NCBI GenBank assembly: GCA_009699015.1
Contig: WLOY01000016.1
Span: 1-38,576, forward strand
Length of the DNA: 38,576 nucleotides
From: Actinomycetota bacterium
Lineage (GTDB): Bacteria; Actinomycetota; Actinomycetes; S36-B12
Reading direction: 5' to 3'
Part shown: in pieces, positions 28,020 to 37,252 of the stretch
Position numbering within the stretch: position 1 is the stretch's first letter
Layout: the number at the start of each line of letters is the position of its first letter
Program-made: the position numbers and the translations under genes
Notes under the pieces: model-generated
Seen by the model: only the letters and a program-made list of their open reading frames with translations
Database searches by the model: none
Told to the model about the DNA's origin: nothing

Positions 28020-28592
28020 CTACGTCACCTCAGAATCATCCGCGAGCAGCATCTGCGGAACGACGACAAATCGATAGGAGAGTGCCGGGCCCGGCTCCCG
28101 GACAAGAATCCAGATGAGGTCAAAGCGCTCCTCAGGCCATTCGCCCGGTACGTCGTTCCCGTTGACCACCGGGAAATGGCCCACGAGCTTCGCCATAGAT
28201 CCGTGGTGCCAGACGATGAGAGTTGCCTCATGGCTCCCGAGCACCTCCTGGGTGAGCTCGGCCTCCTCGCCGCGCGTATGTCGGTCGTCAACGTGAAGAC
28301 TGAGTCGACGGGCCGTGGGCGAGGCAGTGTCCATCTCACGCTTGCTCTTCACCTCGGATGTCGGCCGGGTCGCAAATATTCGCTCGGGGGTCGTGACGTG
28401 CGGATGAGCTCGGGACGGGGCATGGGCAAAGAGGCCTGCAAGGGCCCCAGCCCGCGTCCAGCCCCGAACAGATAGCGAGTGCTCATCGACCTCACCCAGG
28501 GTATTGACCCCGTGCGGAGGGCCGCCATCACCCGGCTTTTCACCATGGCGCACGAACATGATGATCTCCGGCGACTCGTCAGGGCTCGTCAT
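28020..28592 (-). CDS. histidine phosphatase-like (phosphoglycerate mutase superfamily) protein
   Basis: IIMFVRHGEKPGDGG (RHG motif), second catalytic His in LIVWHHGSMAKLV. Confidence 0.75.
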   Translation of the reverse strand: MTSPDESPEIIMFVRHGEKPGDGGPPHGVNTLGEVDEHSLSVRGWTRAGALAGLFAHAPSRAHPHVTTPERIFATRPTSEVKSKREMDTASPTARRLSLHVDDRHTRGEEAELTQEVLGSHEATLIVWHHGSMAKLVGHFPVVNGNDVPGEWPEERFDLIWILVREPGPALSYRFVVVPQMLLADDSEVT

Positions 28593-28705
28593 GTCTGGCT
28601 CCTCGAGTATTCCCGACGAAGGCCCGCCGGGGCTTGCTCACATCAGCTGTCACCTCTGCGCGCAGAACCTACTATGCCCATTGACACGTACTCTGCCAAT
28701 TGGCG

Positions 28706-29464
28706 TCACGAGGCCCGCAGCAGCATTGAATCGCCTGTGAGCGATCCATCGCGCATCACGACAAGTGAAGCGTATCCCTCATGTCCGTTGACCCAGGAAA
28801 TTCCTTTCGGACCCATCGCGAAGCCGATCGTCGAGAACGCATCCGCTAGGGCGATGTCTGGACCAGTGACCGTCCACGAGAGGTGCTCCGAGCTGCCGTG
28901 ATCCCCAGAGCGCCAGATGTGCTCGCCGCGCTGCGTGACACCCGCGGTCGCAACAGCGCCGTCATGGACCTCGAGCAAGGCTGCAATCGCCCGCGGCCGA
29001 AGGGGATCAGCGACGGCCACTCGCCATGGCCGTCGCTGATTCGGCGCGCCCGAGCAGGTCGTGTCGCCACCCACCGAGAGCAGAAAATCATGAACCCCCT
29101 CGTTCCGGATCGCCTCCGCCGCCTTGCGGATCGCATAGCCCTTGACGTATCCAGCGGTGTCGATCCTGCCCGTGCGCGGATCCGTGGCTCTGAAGACGCC
29201 ACCTGACTCCTCCTCCAATGAACGGCAGGCCCGCATCACTTGGTCGATCTCCTGCTGCGCCTCCGCAGCGATCACTTCGCGGCGCAATGACCGGCTGATC
29301 TCACTGCCGGGATCAAAGTGGCTGAACCTGCGCTCGTCTGCTTCGAGGGAATCGCGGCAGCGCTGAATCGCAACCCTCGCTCGTTGACGGTCAACCGACA
29401 CGGCAATGCTGATGCTCGCAAAGGTTCCCATGACGGGGAATGAGCATCGGTGGCAACTGCTCAT
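28706..29464 (-). CDS. apbE: FAD:protein FMN transferase (ApbE family)
   Basis: FPVMGTFASI, RRFSHFDPGSEISR, DTAGYVKGYAIRKAAEA, LLSVGGDTTCSG, TVTGPDIALADAFSTIGFAMG. Confidence 0.9.
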   Translation of the reverse strand: MSSCHRCSFPVMGTFASISIAVSVDRQRARVAIQRCRDSLEADERRFSHFDPGSEISRSLRREVIAAEAQQEIDQVMRACRSLEEESGGVFRATDPRTGRIDTAGYVKGYAIRKAAEAIRNEGVHDFLLSVGGDTTCSGAPNQRRPWRVAVADPLRPRAIAALLEVHDGAVATAGVTQRGEHIWRSGDHGSSEHLSWTVTGPDIALADAFSTIGFAMGPKGISWVNGHEGYASLVVMRDGSLTGDSMLLRAS

Positions 29465-29465
29465 G

Positions 29466-30104
29466 TCACATCGAGTCGAGAAGTTGCTGGAGGGAACTTC
29501 GGTAGCCATCACTTGTGAACGTCGCCCCGGAGACATTGTCGAATTCCACGCCATCGGCCGAGGCGCGCGCGTTCAGCTTCGGAATCGCTGTAGCGTTAAT
29601 CGCCACTGACTTGGACTCCGAGTCTGGCCATACGACTGCGTGGACCTCGCAGATCTCACCATTGGCGAAGGTGCCGCTCACCTGCACCGGACCCCATCGC
29701 GTCTCGACCGCAGGGCCGCTGACCACCGGCGCGGACTCGCAGGGTGACGAATCAGGATTCGCTTCTGGGCTCGGCAGCGGCTTCGGAGCCGCCGTTGTCG
29801 GCACCGGCTTCGGGGCCGTGGCAACCTCTGAAGCGGTTGGCGCGGAAGTGGCCGCGCTCATGGTCGATGCGGAGGCGGATTCAATCACTGCTGTCGGCGC
29901 GGTAGCCATGGGCTCGGGCGAGGTGACGCTGCCGCTCGCCGTCACCGGTACCGACACCGGCTCAGTCATTTGCTCTGGCGTCGGTGCTTGCGCCACCGGT
30001 GGCGTCCGAACTTGAAAGAATCGGTCGACGCCGATGACGCCGGCAAGTGCCACGCCACCGAGCACTATCGCCGGCGCAATTCGCTTGATCAGCCCGCTCG
30101 TCAT
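29466..30104 (-). CDS. membrane-anchored FMN-binding domain protein
   Basis: N-terminal hydrophobic anchor, long P/A/T-rich linker, GPVQVSGTFANGEICEVHAVVWPDSESKS...FDNVSGATFTSDGYRSSLQQLL with the SGAT flavinylation motif. Confidence 0.88.
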   Translation of the reverse strand: MTSGLIKRIAPAIVLGGVALAGVIGVDRFFQVRTPPVAQAPTPEQMTEPVSVPVTASGSVTSPEPMATAPTAVIESASASTMSAATSAPTASEVATAPKPVPTTAAPKPLPSPEANPDSSPCESAPVVSGPAVETRWGPVQVSGTFANGEICEVHAVVWPDSESKSVAINATAIPKLNARASADGVEFDNVSGATFTSDGYRSSLQQLLDSM

Positions 30105-31519
30105 CAGACGTCGAATCGCTCGAAATGGACTTGCGATCGCTTCATGCCCGCCGCGCGCAATCCCCTTGCCACCGCGAATTCCAAGGAAGCCGGACCGCAT
30201 ATGAACGCGTGCCGGTTCGCCGCGTCAGGAATCCACGCCTTGAGGTTCACGGCACCGAATGGATCCCTTGGCGCTAACTGGGCTCGAGGGCCGCAGAGCA
30301 CGTGCAGGGTGCCGCCCTTTTCGTGCACGAGGGATTCGATCTCGCTGCGGTGCACGAATTCCGTCTCGTCGTGCACCCTGACGATGACAATCGGGCTCGC
30401 GTCAGCCGAGCAATCCTCGAGAATCGCTCGAATCGGCGCGATTCCAACCCCGCATCCGATGAGCACCAGCGGCATTCCATTCGCCCGGTCTGCGGTGAAG
30501 GCGCCGTATGGGCCCTCGAGCAGTACCCGGGTTCCGGGCCGGATGCGCAGGATCTCCCTGGAGTCGTCGCCGAGGGCCTTGATCGTGAACCTGAGGCCAT
30601 CAGTTGTCGGGGCCGCGGACAGCGAGAACGGGTGAGCCTGCCACCACAGCCCTTTCGCCAAGGGTCGCATGAGGAAGTATTGGCCCGCAGTCGCCCGGAT
30701 TCTCCGGATCCCTGGTCCGCTCAAGGTGATGGTCCCGATGTTCTCAGCATCACGAGTGACGCTGCTGACAGCGAGCCGACGACTCAGCGCCAAGGCGATG
30801 ACCTTCACACGCGATGCGAGCACGATGATCACGGTCGATGAGGCGAGCGCGCACCACCACACGAGGGCAAAGGGGTCACCGACGAAATCGGACCCCAAGG
30901 TCACCTGATGCCCGAAGGCGAGGGCCACGGTGAGGTAGCCGAGGAGGTGCAGGAAATACCAGGTCTCATACGAAAGGCGATGACGGATGACGTGCCAGGA
31001 CGACAGTGCGATGAGCACGAACAGGACTGCCGACGTGAGCGCCGCCACCATCCATGGCTCGTACAGCGCCAAGTCGATGAGCGCCCCGAGGAAACTCGTG
31101 TCCGCTGCGAGGGAGCGAGCCCATGTCGCGAAGAAGACGTGGAGAACGACCGCTGACACCGTGATGATGGCAATCGAGCGGTGTGCAACGAGAAGGGTGT
31201 CAAGACCGTAACGGCGTTCCAGGATCCCGGGCCTAGACGTGAGCGTGATTCCGAACAATGCCCCAAGCGCTGCGATGAGACCGGTGACCTGCCCCAGGCT
31301 GCTGACGGTGCTTGATCCACCCCGCACCAATTGGCTGAAGCCGCCATGCTGCCACCAGACGCCCAGGGTAACGAGGAGCACGACAGTGATGACCGCTACG
31401 ACCTCCCAGGTCCTCAGGCGGGAAACGGAGGTCCGAGGGAGTCGGCTTGGGCGCACGTTCCCTAGCCGCGCTCCAGTGGTTCGAGACTCAAATTCCTCCT
31501 GTGGAGCAAGCACTTTCAT
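30104..31519 (-). CDS. ferric-reductase-like transmembrane protein with FAD/NAD(P)H-binding reductase domain
   Basis: Transmembrane His positions (LLVAHRSIAIITVSAVVLHVFF, YETWYFLHLLGYLTVALAFGH), HPFSLSAAP, IGCGVGIAPIRAILED, FICGPASLEFAVARGLRAAGM. Confidence 0.88.
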   Translation of the reverse strand: MKVLAPQEEFESRTTGARLGNVRPSRLPRTSVSRLRTWEVVAVITVVLLVTLGVWWQHGGFSQLVRGGSSTVSSLGQVTGLIAALGALFGITLTSRPGILERRYGLDTLLVAHRSIAIITVSAVVLHVFFATWARSLAADTSFLGALIDLALYEPWMVAALTSAVLFVLIALSSWHVIRHRLSYETWYFLHLLGYLTVALAFGHQVTLGSDFVGDPFALVWWCALASSTVIIVLASRVKVIALALSRRLAVSSVTRDAENIGTITLSGPGIRRIRATAGQYFLMRPLAKGLWWQAHPFSLSAAPTTDGLRFTIKALGDDSREILRIRPGTRVLLEGPYGAFTADRANGMPLVLIGCGVGIAPIRAILEDCSADASPIVIVRVHDETEFVHRSEIESLVHEKGGTLHVLCGPRAQLAPRDPFGAVNLKAWIPDAANRHAFICGPASLEFAVARGLRAAGMKRSQVHFERFDV

Positions 31520-31839
31520 GTGATCATTGTCCCGCTCTTGGCGGTCTGACTCCTGCTGAGATGCCGTCCGGCGACGAGAATCCAAGTGGCCTGCGAGCAG
31601 GGAGCCCCGCAGGTTCGGCCAAGTTGCTGCGGTCTCCCATGACGCCATGCACGTTCGGGTCCATGCCCACAGGCGCCGGACCTCGCAGTTGGGCCTGTGA
31701 TGCTCGGCACGTTCGATTGAGGAGCCGCTCTTCACCCCAGCACTGGGGCGAATAGCGGCCAAAGGGGGACTTACGTCCGGTCCTTTGCGATGGCTTCTCC
31801 TGATACCAAAGGAGAAACCCAAAGAAGGAGGGAAGCGCC

Positions 31840-32232
31840 ATGAGCGACGCAACAACAAGGGCCATGACCCTGCTGCTGGAGATCGAAGCCTACGAGGCGG
31901 AACTCCGCACGGAGCTGGCCCGTCCGACGAGCCGCCGAAAGACCACGGCCGATGGCGCTTGGATCACGGCTGGAGGATTCAACGATGCGGGCGGCATCTC
32001 CATGGGTCGCATCATCGACACGCGGGGCGCGATCGACCTGCTGGCACAGGCGATTGGCCGCCTCGAGAGCCTCGACGGCCTCGCCGCATCCGACCCCGAT
32101 CAAGGACGCGACTCGTCCGCCCGTAACGCCGTCATCAGCAAGGACCTGCTCTTCAATGCGCACCTGTGCCGCAAGGCCGAGACCCTCGTCGCCGACCAGT
32201 ACTACGCATTCAAGGGTGACGACGTCCCTTAG
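31840..32232 (+). CDS. hypothetical protein
   Basis: 130-aa ORF with GGAGG-like RBS (aagaaggaggg) upstream; no recognised domain. Confidence 0.55.
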   Translation: MSDATTRAMTLLLEIEAYEAELRTELARPTSRRKTTADGAWITAGGFNDAGGISMGRIIDTRGAIDLLAQAIGRLESLDGLAASDPDQGRDSSARNAVISKDLLFNAHLCRKAETLVADQYYAFKGDDVP

Positions 32233-32553
32233 ATCAGTGTCCCCGCCGCAACCAGCATCGCATCGATCCGTCCCGCAGCGCGAATAGTTTGCGGAGGAAC
32301 GAACCACACTTCGGCCTGTTCATCGACGACCCGCAGGGCTGTCACGAGATCCGCCTATCGACCGGTTCCCGGGGCATGGGGGTCGGGCTCGAACTGACGA
32401 CGGCAATGTTGTCTGCCGTTTCGTCAGAGTGCCAGTGAACTCGTCGCCCAATCGCCAAAGCGCATCCTCCGAGGCATCCGGATCCACCGCGAACCTGTCG
32501 AGGTACACGAGGCTTCATGAGACGCGGGTTGCCTCTGGGGCTGCGGTTTTCGA

Positions 32554-32965
32554 ATGAATACCTCAGACGGTGACCACCTCATCACCACAATCGTCGCGCT
32601 CTTCGCCGTCATGGGGATCCTTGCCCTTCCCCCGGTGTTCCTCGCCGCAACAACCGGCCGAGCGCCGGCCGCCAGGCGAAAGGTTGCCTTCCAGACCACG
32701 CTCGCCGTACCAAAGACTGCCCGTCCGGGCGCGATTGCCAGGGTCATCACTCTCGGCCAGACTCACACGTGGCAGAGCAGCGTGGGAAACATGATCGTGA
32801 TCGTCACCGGGATCGCACTGGCGTTCATGCTCGGGCGCCTGCAGGATCGAGAAGGCACTGGGCGAGAGCGGGCTGAGCATCGTGAGTCGAATCTTCGGAC
32901 TGCTCCTGCTGTCGATCGCGATCACGTCGATCATGGAGTCGCTCCTTCAGTACTTCCCCGGATGG
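32554..32965 (+). pseudogene. disrupted MarC-family membrane protein gene
   Basis: Frame 1: ITTIVALFAVMGILALPPVFLAATTGRAPAARRKVAFQTTLAVPKTARPGAIARVITLGQTH...IALAFMLGRLQ. It continues in frame 2: IEKALGESGLSIVSRIFGLLLLSIAITSIMESLLQYFPGWAG. Too short between the conserved ends for a full MarC. Confidence 0.55.
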
Positions 32966-33320
32966 GCAGGTACGTTGCGGCGACTGCAGCATCGGGCTGG
33001 CGAGGCCACCAGCGCAGCACTTCCGCTTGAGATTCCTCGCGGGAATTTCCCTCGCACAGCAGCCTCCACGGATCGCCACGAGATTTGGTCAGACGGAATT
33101 TCAGCGGGTCCGCAACAATTTTCGGTCGGGATGAACTGTCAAGACCCATGGACATAGGTACGCGTTGAGCTCGCCGCCGCACGACTCCTCCCGCTTGTGG
33201 TCCATTTGCCCCACGTGCTCCCGTCGCTGGGCGCACACGCCCATATAATGACGTCCTCGGAGCCCGCCTTGCTGATGACAGGACATTGCAGGCACCCACC
33301 AAGTCCTATCGGAGGCTCGC

Positions 33321-33728
33321 ATGTCTGACACCTCACCCAATCCCGATGCACAGCAGCCTGCTGCGGCGCCTGCCGGGCCATCCGGAGCGGCCCCTGCACC
33401 GCTGCCCGTGCCGGCACCTCCGGCCTACCCGGCGATGCAGGCGCCAGTCGCTTCGATGGTGTCGGCACCCCCAGCCACGCGAGGCCTGTACACGGCGGCG
33501 GCGATCATCAACTGGGTCACCCTCGCAATCGTCGTATTCGGCACGGGCGGTTTTGGGATCATCGCCGCTGCGTGGTTCATCCCGATGACCATCCTGATTC
33601 ACAAGGCGGCGAAGGGGCCGTACAAGCACACCGCACTGGGGGTGTGCACCTTGCTCTTCTGCAACCTCATCTCGGGAATCCTGATGCTCGTCGACGACAG
33701 CAATAGGCCGGTCAAGCCCCTTTCGTGA
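33321..33728 (+). CDS. hypothetical membrane protein with Pro/Ala-rich N-terminus
   Basis: P/A-rich first ~55 aa then two hydrophobic segments (AAAIINWVTLAIVVFGTGGFGIIAAAWFI; ALGVCTLLFCNLISGILMLV). Confidence 0.65.
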   Translation: MSDTSPNPDAQQPAAAPAGPSGAAPAPLPVPAPPAYPAMQAPVASMVSAPPATRGLYTAAAIINWVTLAIVVFGTGGFGIIAAAWFIPMTILIHKAAKGPYKHTALGVCTLLFCNLISGILMLVDDSNRPVKPLS

Positions 33729-33967
33729 CCGACACCGGGGATTCACCTCGGCCGCTACTGGAAACTCCGTGGTCATTGGCGTACCCGGTGGTGCCTGAGC
33801 CAGCGAAGAGTGCCGCAGCCTTGAACTGAGGCGGGAACCCACTTAGAAGCTGGGTCCGGACTCATCCTCTAGTCACGAGATAGTGGGTGCAGGAACGTTG
33901 GCCCACCTCAGAAAAGTGCTGCTCAGCGGGTTGGGCTCGAAGAGACGATGAGTGTCCCATCACCATC

Positions 33968-34897
33968 TCAGGACGAGACTGGGACGCACTTCACGTCATC
34001 TGGTGCCACCTGCGGAACCGTGAAGTTGGCGAGGGCAATCAACTCCCACTTGCCTTCAGCACTGAGAAGGTACGTGAGCAGCCGTGGAGAGGACTTCGCG
34101 CGATACCCGTCACCCTCCATGACGAGATCGATGGCCACTGCGTCGTAGGACACCACGAGAGGATCGTTATTGCGTGCCACGCCAAAGTTCGCGAAGTCGT
34201 ATGCCTTCGCGGGCGCCCACTTGATCGGCTCGCCATCGATGGCCGGCCATCCCTGGCCGTCGGCGAGTTGGATCTGATTGGCGACGTGGCGCACTTTCTC
34301 CTTCGACTTCCCCGTCGTGATGTCGCGCCACTGCTCGATCAGTGACGCACCGAGCTCGATGTCCTCCTGGCTCGTCATCGGAGGCTCGCCTGTGACGGTT
34401 TTCGGGTCTTGATCGCATACGGCGGAAACAGGGTTCTTGAAATTGGCGTGGCTCACCATCACCCAGTGGCCCAGACCCTCATCCCACCTCAGCACGGAGA
34501 TACGCGGTGCCTTCCCGTCACCCATGACCACGCCGGAGTCAGGCGCCGCCGCGCCCGGCTCCGTGACGAAGTAGCGGACCACGCGGATGTCCTTTCGCGG
34601 CTCGGTCACGATGACATCGGACACGTTGTATTCATCGACATCGAGTGGCACATACGTGCCGGCGGTGTATCTCTCACCAGTTGCACGAATCAGGGTGAAG
34701 GCCGGATCGAGGTAAGGCTGCACGAGTGCACGGCTCGCCTCAACCTCCGCCGCAGACTCGGCGACCTCACCCGCCTGACGCCCGGTGAGTGACACCAGCC
34801 CAAACCATGCGTTCGCAAGTTCCTCACCCGTGGCATTGGGCGCGGCGAACGTGTTGAATTCGTGCGCCAGACATGCCGCTGGTCCACGGCCCGACAA
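33968..34897 (-). CDS. protein with two tandem NTF2/SnoaL-like domains, N-terminus uncertain (possibly truncated)
   Basis: Repeated pattern ...RISVLRWDEGLGHWVMVSHANFKNP... and ...RLLTYLLSAEGKWELIALANFTVPQ.... Adjacent to an IS fragment. Confidence 0.5.
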   Translation of the reverse strand: MSGRGPAACLAHEFNTFAAPNATGEELANAWFGLVSLTGRQAGEVAESAAEVEASRALVQPYLDPAFTLIRATGERYTAGTYVPLDVDEYNVSDVIVTEPRKDIRVVRYFVTEPGAAAPDSGVVMGDGKAPRISVLRWDEGLGHWVMVSHANFKNPVSAVCDQDPKTVTGEPPMTSQEDIELGASLIEQWRDITTGKSKEKVRHVANQIQLADGQGWPAIDGEPIKWAPAKAYDFANFGVARNNDPLVVSYDAVAIDLVMEGDGYRAKSSPRLLTYLLSAEGKWELIALANFTVPQVAPDDVKCVPVSS

Positions 34898-35037
34898 GGG
34901 TTCCGTTGCGTTGACGGATCGTCGGGGGTCGGTGAGCGTGGCGAGATGAAGCGCAATCGACGCCCTTGCAGGCTCCTTCGGCGTTCCCGGGGTTCCGGCC
35001 CGCTCTCCGCGCTCCCCGTCGGGACGACGGCCAGGAC

Positions 35038-35095
35038 GTTGCGCATGAAATGCACCTTATGCCGACGTCGGCATAACGTGCACCTCATCCGCAAC
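35038..35095. repeat. 58-bp near-perfect palindrome (29-bp arms, 25/29 matched; central 20 bp perfect)
   Basis: gttgcgcatgaaatgcaccttatgccgac | gtcggcataacgtgcacctcatccgcaac; core TTATGCCGACGTCGGCATAA. Confidence 0.88.
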
Positions 35096-35572
35096 TCGAT
35101 GCGCTACGCCTCGTGGAAGGACCGCAAGGCCATCGCGGCGGGCCTTCGGCCCATCTACACCGCGACAACCGTCGAGGCCGCTGAGCAGGCCCTCGAGACG
35201 TTCGCCGCATCCGCGGTCGGGTCCCGCAGTCCAGCGGTCGTCGACGTCTGGCGCAGGGCCTGGAACGAGTTCATCCCCTTCTTGGACCTACCCGCGGATA
35301 TCCGGCGCGTGGTCTACACCACGAACGCGATCGAGAGCATGAACTACCAGCTCCGAAAAGTCACCAAGACACGCGGCCAGTTCCCAAATGACGAAGCCGC
35401 ATACAAGCTCCTCTACCTCGCGATCAGCCACATCGAAGACCGGACCAAAAACAGAGGAGGCACACCGAAAAACCCATCAATCACGCAACGAGGAAGCGGC
35501 ACCCAAGGCTGGAAGAACGCCCTGAACCACTTCGCCATAATCTACCCCGGGCGCCTGCCCGAGGGCATCTAA
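35050..35572 (+). pseudogene. C-terminal fragment of an IS256-family transposase
   Basis: Conserved IS256 C-terminal block (YTTNAIESMNYQLRKVTKTRGQFPNDEAAYKLLYLA) without the N-terminal half. Confidence 0.85.
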
Positions 35573-35936
35573 AAAACAATCTGCCGGAAATCATTTACAC
35601 AAAAGACTTGACACGCCCTCCGTGGATGATTGTTCCTCCGTATGACCACCTAACCACATCAGCGCAGGGCAACCCCGGAGATTCAGCGCCTGCCACTCCG
35701 ATTCCGGTGACGGGCGGGTGAGTTCAGGGTGCAGTGTCGAGGGTGGTGCCGGCCACCACGCCCGCGACGATGTCGTTGTGCACGACGGCTATCCGCGACG
35801 CCCGCAGGTTGCTCACCCAGTCGCTGAGCGGGCACGCGAACTCGCGCATCGCCGAATCATGGACCAGGTCGAGGTCCTGTCGTCGGACCTGCCTCGTGCG
35901 GACCTGCTTGAACGCCCGGTTACGACACCAATTCCC

Positions 35937-36458
35937 CTAGCAGTCCTCCTGGCGAATGTTGACCGCCTGCGGTCCCTTGGGGCCGGTGATCACGTCGAAT
36001 GAGACGCACTTCCCTTCCGCCAGCGTCTTGAAACCTGATCCCTGGATCGCCGAGAAGTGGGCGAAGAGGTCCCTGCCGCCGCCGTCGGGGGTGATGAAGC
36101 CGAAGCCCTTCGCGTCGTTGAACCACTTGACCAATCCCGTGGCTCCCTTCACCTGGCTGGTCTTCGCGACTGACCCCTTGCACGCGGCTTCCGTTCCCTC
36201 GCAGGTGCAGGTAACCGCGTCGCCCTCCCGGTCGCACGTCCAGGCGGCCTCGACCGGCGCGGCCGGAACCTCGGCGGGAGCCGACGGCATGGGAGCCGAC
36301 GGCATAGGCGCCGACGGCGCAGGGGCCGAGGCGGACCCCGCTGATGCCGCGGCGGCCGGGTCGGCGGCCGTCGTGCTGGGGCCGCAGCCGGCGAGCAGCA
36401 GTGCCCCGGCCAGTGCCATGGAGCCGATGAGGGCTGCAGTCCTCGTGGTTGCCTGCAT
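35937..36458 (-). CDS. predicted lipoprotein with C-terminal cold-shock domain
   Basis: [25 protein letters not shown] lipobox, A/P/S-rich linker, Cys-rich patch, then [61 protein letters not shown]. Confidence 0.85.
   Translation of the reverse strand: MQATTRTAALIGSMALAGALLLAGCGPSTTAADPAAAASAGSASAPAPSAPMPSAPMPSAPAEVPAAPVEAAWTCDREGDAVTCTCEGTEAACKGSVAKTSQVKGATGLVKWFNDAKGFGFITPDGGGRDLFAHFSAIQGSGFKTLAEGKCVSFDVITGPKGPQAVNIRQEDC
36276..36320. repeat. short 15-bp tandem repeat (three copies, third diverged) encoding PSAPM units
   Basis: GGGAGCCGACGGCAT x2 followed by AGGCGCCGACGGCGC. Confidence 0.75.
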
Positions 36459-36639
36459 GGCCGGTCCTTCCGTTGTCTTCGCTCGGCCGCTGACGCGGCT
36501 GAGTGCGTCATCGTCGCAGATGCGGTCTCCCCGCGCCGCACCTCCCGGCCCTGACCGCCGGACGGTTGGGATCTGATGCAGATTGATCGGCTCGCCAACC
36601 GGTACGGGAGGCGTCCGGCGCCAAAGGGGGGACGACCAG

Positions 36640-36812
36640 ATCATGAGTACTCTGGTGACCCGCACTTGGTTGCGCTCGCGATGGGTCAGTGTGCGCAGAA
36701 TCAGTGCGGCCTCCAGTCGCTCGATGGCGGTGTAGTCGACCGTCGTCCCCGAGCCAGGAATCCTTTCGGCGTCAGCCGCTGAGAGCACCGGGCGTGCCAG
36801 AAGGAAGTCCAT
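36640..36812 (-). pseudogene. C-terminal wHTH remnant resembling Fic-family proteins
   Basis: [57 protein letters not shown] resembles the C-terminal winged-helix segment of Fic proteins; no FIC motif upstream. Confidence 0.5.
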
Positions 36813-37252
36813 CAACAGCGGCGGCGCGCTGCCGCCTCGCGATCCTCCTAGATCGGCGAGACATTGCCCCCGTGGCTCCCGGGTTAGGTGGTCGCGGCAG
36901 TCGCCTGCGGGGTATCGGTCCTCCCCCGCCGTCGACATCTGCGAGGAACGCGTATCGGGTGCGGGCGACCTCGATCCACTCGGCTGTTCGTGCTCGTCGT
37001 AGTTCGGCCGGGGAAATCGGATGGTCGCTCCTGCGGGATGCCGTTCTCTCTTGCTTGGAATCGAGCCTTCGATACGTCCCGTTCCGCAGCATTTGCATGG
37101 GTGTTTAGCGTCTCAACTCACCATCAATTCCCGACCCAATCGGTGGATTCCGGCGAAGGCTCCTCGGTGAGGACCTGACGGGCATTACAGATTTCGCATT
37201 CGGCCACTGGCATAGTGCCCATCGGGATGAATGAGCAGGAAGTGAGCAACTC

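Larger units (their letters stand above)
34950..35625. mobile_element. IS256-family (mutator-type) insertion sequence remnants in head-to-head arrangement
   Basis: + strand VHLIRNSMRYASWKDRKAIAAGLRPIYTA...VVYTTNAIESMNYQLRKVTKTRGQFPNDEAAYKLLYLAISHIE; - strand VHFMRNVLAVVPTGSAE from an opposite-facing transposase; candidate terminal repeat TCATTTACACAAAAGACTTGACACGCCCTCC near 35591-35621. Confidence 0.82.

Noticed and set aside
27887-28030. - strand fragment ...GVDHVLGDWKLDSKLLRDMAAARLVEAQA*
   Set aside because: Protein-like and possibly a C-terminal gene remnant, but too short to identify or to call a pseudogene with confidence.
33206-33249. TTGCCC ... TATAAT promoter-like pair upstream of the 33321 gene
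   Set aside because: A good -10-like TATAAT, but the spacing to the -35-like element is ~32 nt, so a standard sigma-70 promoter is not supported.
35725-35940. - strand reading ...MREFACPLSDWVSNLRASRIAVVHNDIVAGVVAGTTLDTAP*
   Set aside because: Short, no family recognised, no clear RBS; could be a remnant but not supportable.
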